A stretch of DNA of 64,000 nt, from assembly GCF_000993785.3 (NCBI RefSeq), contig NZ_CP009922.3, positions 3,100,001-3,164,000 on the forward strand, in the 5' to 3' direction. How positions within the stretch are numbered: position 1 is the stretch's first letter; each line of letters starts with the position of its first letter. Of this stretch, positions 57,823 to 64,000 are shown piece after piece. A program made the translations under genes and the position numbers. The notes under the pieces are model-generated. The model ran no database searches. It was not told where the DNA came from and saw nothing but the letters and a program-made list of their open reading frames with translations. Source of the stretch: Streptomyces xiamenensis (GTDB taxonomy: Bacteria > Actinomycetota > Actinomycetes > Streptomycetales > Streptomycetaceae).

Positions 57823-58499
57823 GCACCCGTGTGGGAGTCGTCACCTTCCCCGGCTCGCTGGACGACCGAGACGCGCAGCGCGCGGTCCGGCTCGCCGGCG
57901 CCGAGCCGGTCGCCCTGTGGCACCGCGACACCAGCCTGCACCAGGTCGACGCGGTGATTCTGCCGGGCGGCTTCAGTTACGGGGATTATCTGCGCTGCGG
58001 TGCGATCGCCCGTTTCTCCCCGGTGATGGAAACCGTCATCGAGCAGGCCAGGGCCGGCCTTCCGGTCCTCGGGATCTGCAACGGCTTCCAGGTGCTGTGC
58101 GAATCGCACCTGCTGCCCGGTGCCCTCACCCGTAATGACCACCTGCATTTCATCTGCCGTGATCAGCGGCTGCGCGTCGAGAACGCCGACACCGCCTGGA
58201 CCGCCGACTACACGGCCGGCCAGGAGATCACCATCCCGCTGAAGAACGGCGAGGGCGGCTACGTCGCGGACGAGCGCACCCTCGACGAGCTGGAGGCGGA
58301 GGGGCGCGTCGTCTTCCGCTACCTGGACGGCAACCCCAACGGCTCGCGCCGCGACATCGCCGGCGTGAGCAACGCCGCCGGCAACGTCGTCGGCCTGATG
58401 CCGCACCCCGAGCACGCCGTCGAGTCCCTCACCGGGCCGGGCACCGACGGCCTCGGCTTCTTCACCTCAGTCCTCAAGAAGATGGTCGCCGCCTCATGA
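57819..58499 (+). CDS. purQ: Phosphoribosylformylglycinamidine synthase, PurQ (glutaminase) subunit
   Basis: 226 residues. Class I glutamine amidotransferase that makes ammonia for Pur[21 protein letters not shown], nucleophile C87 in [10 protein letters not shown], and the His-Glu pair in PHPEHA. GTG overlaps the purS stop and its own stop overlaps the purL ATG, so the three subunits are translationally coupled. Confidence 0.96.
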   Translation: MSTRVGVVTFPGSLDDRDAQRAVRLAGAEPVALWHRDTSLHQVDAVILPGGFSYGDYLRCGAIARFSPVMETVIEQARAGLPVLGICNGFQVLCESHLLPGALTRNDHLHFICRDQRLRVENADTAWTADYTAGQEITIPLKNGEGGYVADERTLDELEAEGRVVFRYLDGNPNGSRRDIAGVSNAAGNVVGLMPHPEHAVESLTGPGTDGLGFFTSVLKKMVAAS

Positions 58500-60751
58500 C
58501 GCTCGACACCGTCAAACACGCCGCCGACACCCCGGACACCGAGCTGCCGTGGGCCGAACTCGGCCTCAAGCACGACGAGTACGAGCGCATCCGCGCGATC
58601 CTCGGCCGCCGCCCGACCGGCGCCGAGCTGGCCATGTACTCCGTGATGTGGTCCGAGCACTGTTCGTACAAGTCCAGCAAGGTGCACCTCAAGCAGTTCG
58701 GCGAGAAGGCCCCGCACTCCGACGCGCTGCTGGTCGGCATCGGTGAGCAGGCGGGCGTCGTGGACGTCGGCCAGGGCTACGCGGTCACCTTCAAGGTCGA
58801 GTCGCACAACCACCCCTCGTACGTCGAGCCGTACCAGGGCGCCGCCACCGGCATCGGCGGCATCGTCCGCGACATCATCGCGATGGGCGCCCGCCCGGTC
58901 GCCGTGATGGACCCGCTGCGTTTCGGCGCAGCCGACCACCCGGACACCAAGCGCGTGCTGCCCGGCGTCGTCTCCGGCATCGGCGGCTACGGCAACTGCC
59001 TGGGCCTGCCCAACATCGGCGGCGAGATCGTCTTCGACGACTGCTACCAGGGCAACCCGCTGGTCAACGCCCTGTGCGTGGGCGTCATGCGGCACGAGGA
59101 CATCCACCTCGCCAAGGCGTCCGGCGCCGGCAACAAGGTCATCCTGTACGGCGCCCGCACCGGCGGCGACGGCATCGGCGGCGCTTCCATCCTCGCCTCG
59201 GAGACCTTCGAGGACGCGGACGGCAAGCCCGCCAAGCGCCCCGCCGTCCAGGTCGGTGACCCGTTCCAGGAGAAGCTGCTCATCGAGTCCACGCTGGAGC
59301 TGTTCGCCCAGGACCTGGTCGTGGGCATCCAGGACCTCGGCGCGGCCGGCCTGTCCTGCGCCACCTCCGAGCTGGCCTCCAACGGCTCCGGCGGCATGCG
59401 CGTCGAGCTCGACACGGTCCCGCTGCGCGACTCCTCCCTGTCGCCGGAGGAGATCCTGATGAGCGAGTCCCAGGAGCGCATGTGCGCGGTCGTCGAGCCG
59501 GAGAAGGTCGAGCGTTTCCTCGCGGTCTGCGAGAAGTGGGACGTGATCGCCACCGTCATCGGTGAGGTGACGGACGGCGACCGGCTGGAGATCTTCTGGC
59601 ACGGCGAGCAGATCGTGGACGTGCCGCCGCGCACCGTCGCGCACGAGGGCCCGCTGCTGAACCGCCCGTACGCCCGCCCCGAGTGGCAGGACGCGCTCCA
59701 GGCGGACGACGCGGGCGCGCTGCCCAGGCCGGAGACCTCCGAGGAACTGCGCGAGCAGGTCGTGCGGCTGGTCTCCTCGCCCAACCAGGCGTCCAAGTCC
59801 TGGGTGACGGACCAGTACGACAAGTACGTTCTCGGCAACACGGTGCTGGCCCAGCCGGAGGACGGCGGGATGATCCGGATCGACGAGGAGACCAACCTCG
59901 GCGTCGCGATCGCCACCGACGGCAACGGCCGGTACGCGAAGCTCGACCCGTACGCGGGCGCGCAGCTGGCGTTCGCCGAGTCGTACCGCAACGTGGCCGC
60001 CACCGGTGCCAAGCCGCTGGCCGTGACCGACTGTCTGAACTTCGGCTCGCCCGAGGACCCGGCCGTGATGTGGCAGTTCGCCGAGGCCACCCGCGGCCTG
60101 GCGGACGCCTGCCAGACGCTGGGCACCCCGGTGACCGGCGGCAACGTCTCGCTGTACAACCAGACCGGCGAGCAGGCCATCCACCCGACGCCGGTGGTCG
60201 GTGTGCTCGGCGTGATCGACGACGTCACGCGCCGTACCCCGCACGCCTTCAAGGAGGCCGGGCAGCTGATCTACCTGCTCGGCGACACCCGGGCGGAGTT
60301 CGGCGGCTCGGCGTGGTCCCAGGTGATCCACAACCACCTGGGCGGTCTGCCGCCGAAGGTGGACCTGGAGCGCGAGCGGCTGCTGGCCGAGGTCCTGATC
60401 AACGCCTCCCGCGACGGCATGATCGACGCGGCGCACGACCTGTCGGACGGCGGTCTGGTCCAGGCGGTCACGGAGTCGGCGGTGGCCGGGGGAGTGGGTG
60501 CCCGCCTGGTCGTCCCGGACGGCCTGGACGCGTTCACCTTCCTCTTCTCCGAGTCGGCCGGCCGCGCGATCGTGGCCGTGCCGCGCAGCGAGGAGACCCG
60601 CTTCACCGACATGTGCGCGGCCCGTGGCCTTCCGGCCGCGCGGGTGGGCGTGGTCGACGGCGAGTCGATCGAGGTGCAGGGCGAGTTCGGCATCCCGCTG
60701 GCGGAGCTGCGCGAGGCGCGTGAGGCGACGCTGCCGGCGCTGTTCGGCTGA
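58496..60751 (+). CDS. purL: Phosphoribosylformylglycinamidine synthase, PurL subunit (small type)
   Basis: 751 residues, the size of small PurL, consistent with separate PurS and Pur[57 protein letters not shown] and a second AIRS-like half ([18 protein letters not shown]). ATP-dependent amidine formation. ATG overlaps purQ by four bases. Confidence 0.96.
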   Translation: MTLDTVKHAADTPDTELPWAELGLKHDEYERIRAILGRRPTGAELAMYSVMWSEHCSYKSSKVHLKQFGEKAPHSDALLVGIGEQAGVVDVGQGYAVTFKVESHNHPSYVEPYQGAATGIGGIVRDIIAMGARPVAVMDPLRFGAADHPDTKRVLPGVVSGIGGYGNCLGLPNIGGEIVFDDCYQGNPLVNALCVGVMRHEDIHLAKASGAGNKVILYGARTGGDGIGGASILASETFEDADGKPAKRPAVQVGDPFQEKLLIESTLELFAQDLVVGIQDLGAAGLSCATSELASNGSGGMRVELDTVPLRDSSLSPEEILMSESQERMCAVVEPEKVERFLAVCEKWDVIATVIGEVTDGDRLEIFWHGEQIVDVPPRTVAHEGPLLNRPYARPEWQDALQADDAGALPRPETSEELREQVVRLVSSPNQASKSWVTDQYDKYVLGNTVLAQPEDGGMIRIDEETNLGVAIATDGNGRYAKLDPYAGAQLAFAESYRNVAATGAKPLAVTDCLNFGSPEDPAVMWQFAEATRGLADACQTLGTPVTGGNVSLYNQTGEQAIHPTPVVGVLGVIDDVTRRTPHAFKEAGQLIYLLGDTRAEFGGSAWSQVIHNHLGGLPPKVDLERERLLAEVLINASRDGMIDAAHDLSDGGLVQAVTESAVAGGVGARLVVPDGLDAFTFLFSESAGRAIVAVPRSEETRFTDMCAARGLPAARVGVVDGESIEVQGEFGIPLAELREAREATLPALFG

Positions 60752-60764
60752 GCACACGAGCGTG

Positions 60765-60798
60765 CGACGGGGCCGGTACGGACGTACCGGCCCCGTCG
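60765..60798. terminator. Bidirectional terminator after purL
   Basis: A 15-base-pair perfect stem (60765-60779 with 60784-60798; core GACGGGGCCGGTAC) and loop GGAC lies between the convergent purL and TauE/SafE genes. Confidence 0.85.
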
Positions 60799-60805
60799 TG
60801 CTGTG

Positions 60806-61591
60806 TCAGCGCAGGACCAGCTGCACGATCGCGACGGATCCGACCAGGACGATGAGCGTCCGCAGCACGGTCTGGCTGAGCCGCCGCCCCACCTTCGCGC
60901 CGAGCTGACCGCCGATCGCGGAGCTGACGGCGAGCAGCGCCACGGTGGTCCAGTGGAAGTCGGCGAGGAAGAGGAAGAAGAGCGCGGCGACGCTGTTGAC
61001 GAGGGCCGCCAGGACGTTCTTCACGGCGTTGAGGCGCTGCATGCTCTCGTCGAGCGTCATGCCCATCAGGGACATGTAGATGATCCCCTGGCCGGCCGCG
61101 AAGTAGCCGCCGTAGACGCTGGCGAGCGCGAGCCCGACGGACAGCACCGGCCCGCCGTCGGGGTGGGCGGTGGAGCCGTCGCGTTCGCGGCGCTCGCGCA
61201 GTTTCCGGCTGATCCGGGGCTGGAACACCACGAGGATCAGGGCGAGTCCCACCAGGACGGACACGATCCGTTCGAAGGCGGAGGCCGGCAGCGCCAGCAG
61301 CAGCGCGGCGCCGGTCAGACCGCCGACGAGGGCTCCGGCCCCGAACTTGAGGAGGCGCGTGCGCTGCCCCCGCAGCTCCCGCCGGTAGCCGATGGCGCCG
61401 CTGATGGCGCCGGGGATCAGGCCCATGGCGTTGGACACGGTGGCGGTCACGGGCGGCAGTCCGACCGCCAGCAGCACGGGGAAGGTGAGCAGCGTCCCTG
61501 AGCCGACCACGGCGTTGATGGCACCGGCGCCGAGGCCGGCGCTGAACACGGCGATCATCTCTCCCAGGGACATGTGCATGTTCGCGATCAT
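60806..61591 (-). CDS. TauE/SafE family membrane transporter
   Basis: 261 residues, about eight membrane segments. GLGAGAINAVVGSGTLLTFPVLLAVGLPPVTATVSNAMGLIPG and YGGYFAAGQGIIYMSLMG are the paired TauE/SafE repeats. Members export sulfite, sulfoacetate or other organic anions. ATG at 61591. Divergent from an ArsR-type regulator 53 bases away, which probably controls it. Confidence 0.85.
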   Translation of the reverse strand: MIANMHMSLGEMIAVFSAGLGAGAINAVVGSGTLLTFPVLLAVGLPPVTATVSNAMGLIPGAISGAIGYRRELRGQRTRLLKFGAGALVGGLTGAALLLALPASAFERIVSVLVGLALILVVFQPRISRKLRERRERDGSTAHPDGGPVLSVGLALASVYGGYFAAGQGIIYMSLMGMTLDESMQRLNAVKNVLAALVNSVAALFFLFLADFHWTTVALLAVSSAIGGQLGAKVGRRLSQTVLRTLIVLVGSVAIVQLVLR

Positions 61592-61604
61592 AAAACCTGA
61601 ACAT

Positions 61605-61620
61605 TTCGGCGAGGACCGAA
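61605..61620. promoter_or_regulatory. Inverted repeat between TauE/SafE and ArsR genes
   Basis: TTCGG (61605-61609) and CCGAA (61616-61620) across six bases, in the 53-base divergent promoter. Candidate operator of the ArsR-type protein. Confidence 0.4.
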
Positions 61621-61644
61621 GGGTAGTGGGGCGACACTGGACAC

Positions 61645-62331
61645 ATGGACACCGCTCCTGACCTCGCCGCCGTCGCCCGGCTGCTGGCCGACGGCACCCG
61701 CGCCCGGATCTGCTGGGCCCTGCTCGACCGCCGCGCCTGGACGGCCACCGAGGTGGCCCGGCACGCCGCGGTGGCCGCCTCCACGGCCACCGAACACCTG
61801 AACCTGCTGGTGAGCGGCAACCTGCTCACCGAGGAACGCCAGGGCCGGCACCGCTACGTACGGCTCGCCGACCCCCAGGTCGCCGACCTCATCGAGACCC
61901 TCGCCGCCCTCGCCCCCAACCGCGCCGCCCCCGTCCGCTCCCTGTCGGGTGTCCGCCGGCACGAGGCCCTGGCACGGGCCCGCACCTGTTACGACCACCT
62001 CGCGGGCGAGGTGGGGGTGGCCATCACGGACGCGATGACCGAGCGCGGGCTGCTGGACTGGCAGCAGGGCGTCCGGCTCACGGGTGACGGGGCGGTGTGG
62101 CTCGCCGAGGTGGGGATCACGCTTCCCGTCGTCCGCACGCGCCGCCCGCTGGTCCGCTCCTGCCTCGACTGGACCGAACGCCGCCCGCACCTGGCGGGCG
62201 TGGTGGGGGCGGCGCTGTGCCGCCACGCGTTCGAGTCGGCCTGGCTGACCCGTGACAAGTCCTCTCGCGCGGTGACCGTGACGGACGCCGGCCGGGCCGC
62301 CCTGTCGGCGCAGCTGTCCCTGACGCTGTGA
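61645..62331 (+). CDS. ArsR-family winged-helix regulator
   Basis: 228 residues. N-terminal winged helix (LADGTRARICWALLDRRAWTATEVARHAAVAASTATEHLNLLVSGNLL, then RQGRHRYVRLA) and an additional 130-residue C-terminal domain (TCYDHLAGEVGVAITDAMTERGLL, RRPHLAGVVGAALCRHAF) seen in larger actinobacterial ArsR proteins. No clear CxC metal site. ATG at 61645 has GACACT six bases upstream, so it may be leaderless. Divergent from TauE/SafE. Confidence 0.83.
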   Translation: MDTAPDLAAVARLLADGTRARICWALLDRRAWTATEVARHAAVAASTATEHLNLLVSGNLLTEERQGRHRYVRLADPQVADLIETLAALAPNRAAPVRSLSGVRRHEALARARTCYDHLAGEVGVAITDAMTERGLLDWQQGVRLTGDGAVWLAEVGITLPVVRTRRPLVRSCLDWTERRPHLAGVVGAALCRHAFESAWLTRDKSSRAVTVTDAGRAALSAQLSLTL

Positions 62332-62376
62332 ACGGTCGACGGTGAACAGTGGCGCCGTACGCGGCCGGCCGTGCCC

Positions 62377-62580
62377 CTACGGCTCCGGGAAGCGCCGCAG
62401 CGGACAGTGCGGGCGGCAGGCGTACAACTGGTACCGGTACCCCCACCGGTCGAGCAGCGGCGGCCCCAGCCGCCGGGCCATGGCGCCCAGATAGCGATTG
62501 CACAGCACACAGCGGATGCCCATGAGCTGATGCGGCTGTAACCGGCGCAGGTCCGGCAGTGGCTCGGTCACGGTGCTCAC
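62377..62580 (-). CDS. Small Cys-rich protein with a TTA codon
   Basis: 67 residues. A CVLC pair near residue 24 and a second C-x3-C pair (CRPHC) near 54 suggest a four-cysteine zinc site. RYLGAMARRLG lies between. GTG at 62580 is a weakly supported start; ATG in MGIRCVLC is an alternative that would remove the TTA codon at 62539-62541 (codon 14). I recall similar small proteins in streptomycetes but no function. Confidence 0.5.
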   Translation of the reverse strand: MSTVTEPLPDLRRLQPHQLMGIRCVLCNRYLGAMARRLGPPLLDRWGYRYQLYACRPHCPLRRFPEP

Positions 62581-62881
62581 CCCCTACGACGGGGCCCCGA
62601 CCGCTCCCGGACCGCCTCGATGTGCCAGGTGCTGATGCGGTGATGAGCGACGGCGCGAATGAGACGGAGACGAAGAAGGCGACTGCGATGGCTACGAGCA
62701 TGACATTCTTCGACCCCGCGCGACAGACCCACCGGAAGCGACCGGCATCGGACGGCGCGGTACCACCCCCCGCCGGGCGGGGTCCGGGTCGCTGACCCGC
62801 GAAAACCGGGGTGACAGCGGGCGCGCGGCCCGGCGACGATGAGGGCCCACCTCGCCGTCGCCGTCGCCGAAGGAAACGCCC
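62581..62881. other. Intergenic region without a supported gene
   Basis: 301 bases. A short plus-strand frame at 62643-62795 and a minus-strand frame starting with a hydrophobic stretch near 62700 exist, but neither has similarity or a convincing ribosome site. GAAGGAAACG just before 62882 serves RidA. Confidence 0.4.
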
Positions 62882-63292
62882 ATGCCCCGCGCCGTCACGC
62901 TGATCCGTTCCGCCGAGCTCTCGGACGCCGCCGAGTACGCCTACGCGGCCACCGCTCCGGCCGAGGCCCGGCTGATCTTCCTGGCCGGTTCCTGCCCGCT
63001 GAACAAGGACGGTTCCACCGCGGCGATCGGTGACCACGCCGGACAGGCGGCCGTGTGCGTGGAGAACCTGCGGATCGCGCTGGCCGCCGCTGGTGCCTCG
63101 CTGGAGGACGTCATCAGCACCAGGGTGCTCGTCGCCTCGTCCCGGCAGGCGGACCTCGTCGCCGCCTGGGAAGTGGTCCGGGACGCCTTCGGCGACCACG
63201 ACGTGCCCAGCACGCTGCTGGGGGTCACGGTGCTGGGCTACGACGACCAGCTCGTCGAGATCGAGGCCGTGGCCGCCGTGCTCGACTCCTGA
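62882..63292 (+). CDS. RidA family protein lacking the catalytic arginine
   Basis: 136 residues, trimeric RidA/YjgF fold: LIFLAGSCPLNKDG, AGQAAVCVENLRIALAAAGASLEDVISTRVLV, and AWEVVRDAFGDHDVPSTLLGV. True RidA enzymes, which hydrolyse reactive enamines/imines, carry an Arg in the P-(A/S)-R-S position; here the segment reads VPSTLLGV, so imine deaminase activity is not expected. The end LVEIEAVAAV is conserved. ATG at 62882 follows AAGGAAA. Confidence 0.85.
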   Translation: MPRAVTLIRSAELSDAAEYAYAATAPAEARLIFLAGSCPLNKDGSTAAIGDHAGQAAVCVENLRIALAAAGASLEDVISTRVLVASSRQADLVAAWEVVRDAFGDHDVPSTLLGVTVLGYDDQLVEIEAVAAVLDS

Positions 63293-63427
63293 GCGCGGGA
63301 CACCACAGGCCGGACCGGCACCCCTGCCGCGCACGGCGCGATCCGGTCGTACGGGGCTAGGCAGCGCACACCCGCGGGGCGCACAATCTTTCGTCGCTTC
63401 ACGCAACTCCCACCGGAAGGTTGCTCT

Positions 63428-64000
63428 GTGAACCGCTTAAGACGCGCGTGCCTGCCGCTGCTGGCCGCCACCCTGTTGCTCTCCGGACTCGCTGGGAACG
63501 CCTCCGCCGAGGACCGGACCGACCCGGCCGGTACCCGTACCGCCGACGCCCAGCTCTCGGGCGGGGCCGCCGCTTTCGCCGCCCTGGCGGACACCGATCC
63601 CGCCGCCGCGCTGGAGGAGTACTGGACCCCGGAGCGGATGGCCCGGGCCCTCCCCGCCGACACCCTCGTGCCGGACGCCGCGGATGCCGCCGACGCCACC
63701 CCGGCGGCGCGGGCGCCGGAGGACTCCGGGGGCGAGCCCGGCTCGACCGAGCCCGCGCCGCCGCTCCAGCAGGAGGGCCGCGACATCTCGGCTGCCCTCA
63801 CCGAGACCCCGGTCGTGGGCCGGGTCTTCTACACCAACCCGAACAACGGCGGCGACTACTGGTGCTCGGCCGGCGCCCTCAACAGCGACTCCAAGCAGAT
63901 GCTGATCACCGCCGGACACTGCGTCAACGTGGGCGGCAGCAACGGCAACGCCGGCGCGTGGATGACCAACTGGACGTACGTCCCGCGCTACCGCGAGGGC
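63428..64000 (+). CDS. Secreted trypsin-like serine peptidase, N-terminal part, with a TTA codon
   Basis: The frame is open from GTG 63428 to the right edge (191 codons). A signal peptide (NRLRRACLPLLAATLLLSGLAG) is followed by a propeptide-like Ala/Asp/Pro-rich region, then the start of an S1-type peptidase with the His motif ITAGHCVN near residue 163. The rest lies outside. GGAAGG precedes the GTG. Codon 4 is TTA (63437-63439), so expression may depend on the bldA tRNA, as for several secreted streptomycete proteases and inhibitors. Confidence 0.85.
   Translation, partial: MNRLRRACLPLLAATLLLSGLAGNASAEDRTDPAGTRTADAQLSGGAAAFAALADTDPAAALEEYWTPERMARALPADTLVPDAADAADATPAARAPEDSGGEPGSTEPAPPLQQEGRDISAALTETPVVGRVFYTNPNNGGDYWCSAGALNSDSKQMLITAGHCVNVGGSNGNAGAWMTNWTYVPRYREG

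Noticed and set aside
62117..62712. Minus-strand frame starting with a hydrophobic stretch MLVAIAVAFFVSVSF
   Set aside because: Looks like a signal peptide but runs antisense through the ArsR gene region with no conserved body or ribosome site.

Overview
This window looks like a piece of the core chromosome of a streptomycete. GC is very high, start codons are often GTG, and translational coupling by GTGA/ATGA overlaps is common. Family-typical genes include DUF2617, DUF3151, Lsr2, a class F sortase, SLATT and membrane Ser/Thr kinases. A ParB-binding parS palindrome (16894-16907) suggests the region lies in the origin-proximal part of the chromosome. Gene content matches two S. coelicolor core blocks as I remember them (clpB-pyrE-fba-kynurenine-purA and purD-purC-lsr2-purSQL), here joined within 64 kb.

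Layout. 1-2 kb: end of a trypsin-like peptidase, a nucleotidyltransferase and a Uma2-type nuclease. 2-5.7 kb: clpB behind an HspR (HAIR) box, then a YbjN protein and an MTH1187-type protein. 5.7-12.5 kb: a five-gene oligopeptide ABC importer on the minus strand whose first permease carries extra membrane segments. 12.9-18.5 kb: DUF2617 with a TTA codon, a polyamine aminopropyltransferase reduced to its membrane half, a frameshifted SRPBCC gene with a Leu-Glu repeat, an epimerase, pyrE, parS, fba and DUF3151. 18.6-22.5 kb: tryptophan 2,3-dioxygenase, a kynureninase-formamidase fusion, and a toxin-antitoxin pair followed by a decayed copy of the formamidase 3' end. 22.5-30 kb: small metabolic or unknown genes, a class F sortase operon, an ABC exporter with a MarR-type regulator, and a lipid-kinase-like gene. 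30-38 kb: purA and three tandem membrane Ser/Thr kinases. 38.5-47.7 kb: a frameshifted MarR gene diverging from a GntR gene over a tandem-palindrome operator, SLATT, purD, a degenerate M48-like protein, a frameshifted formamidase-like gene and purC. 47.8-56.2 kb: a LuxR regulator, LtrA, an MFS exporter with MarR, and an ABC/two-component operon ending in a 38-residue membrane ORF. 56.3-60.8 kb: three glycine tRNAs, an Lsr2 paralogue and purSQL. 60.8-64 kb: TauE/SafE with ArsR, a small Cys protein, RidA and the start of a secreted peptidase.

Working together: purA, purD, purC, purS, purQ and purL supply much of purine biosynthesis and pyrE one step of pyrimidine synthesis. The dioxygenase and the fusion protein convert tryptophan to anthranilate in two polypeptides. 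The most unusual signal is a pair of tRNA-Gly(UCC) genes that share a non-canonical T-arm and D-loop, like the peptidoglycan-dedicated glycyl-tRNAs of staphylococci; the neighbouring tRNA-Gly(GCC) is canonical. Three genes (near 15014, 38940 and 45328) are each interrupted by what looks like the loss of one base in a C/G run. This may be sequencing error rather than biology.
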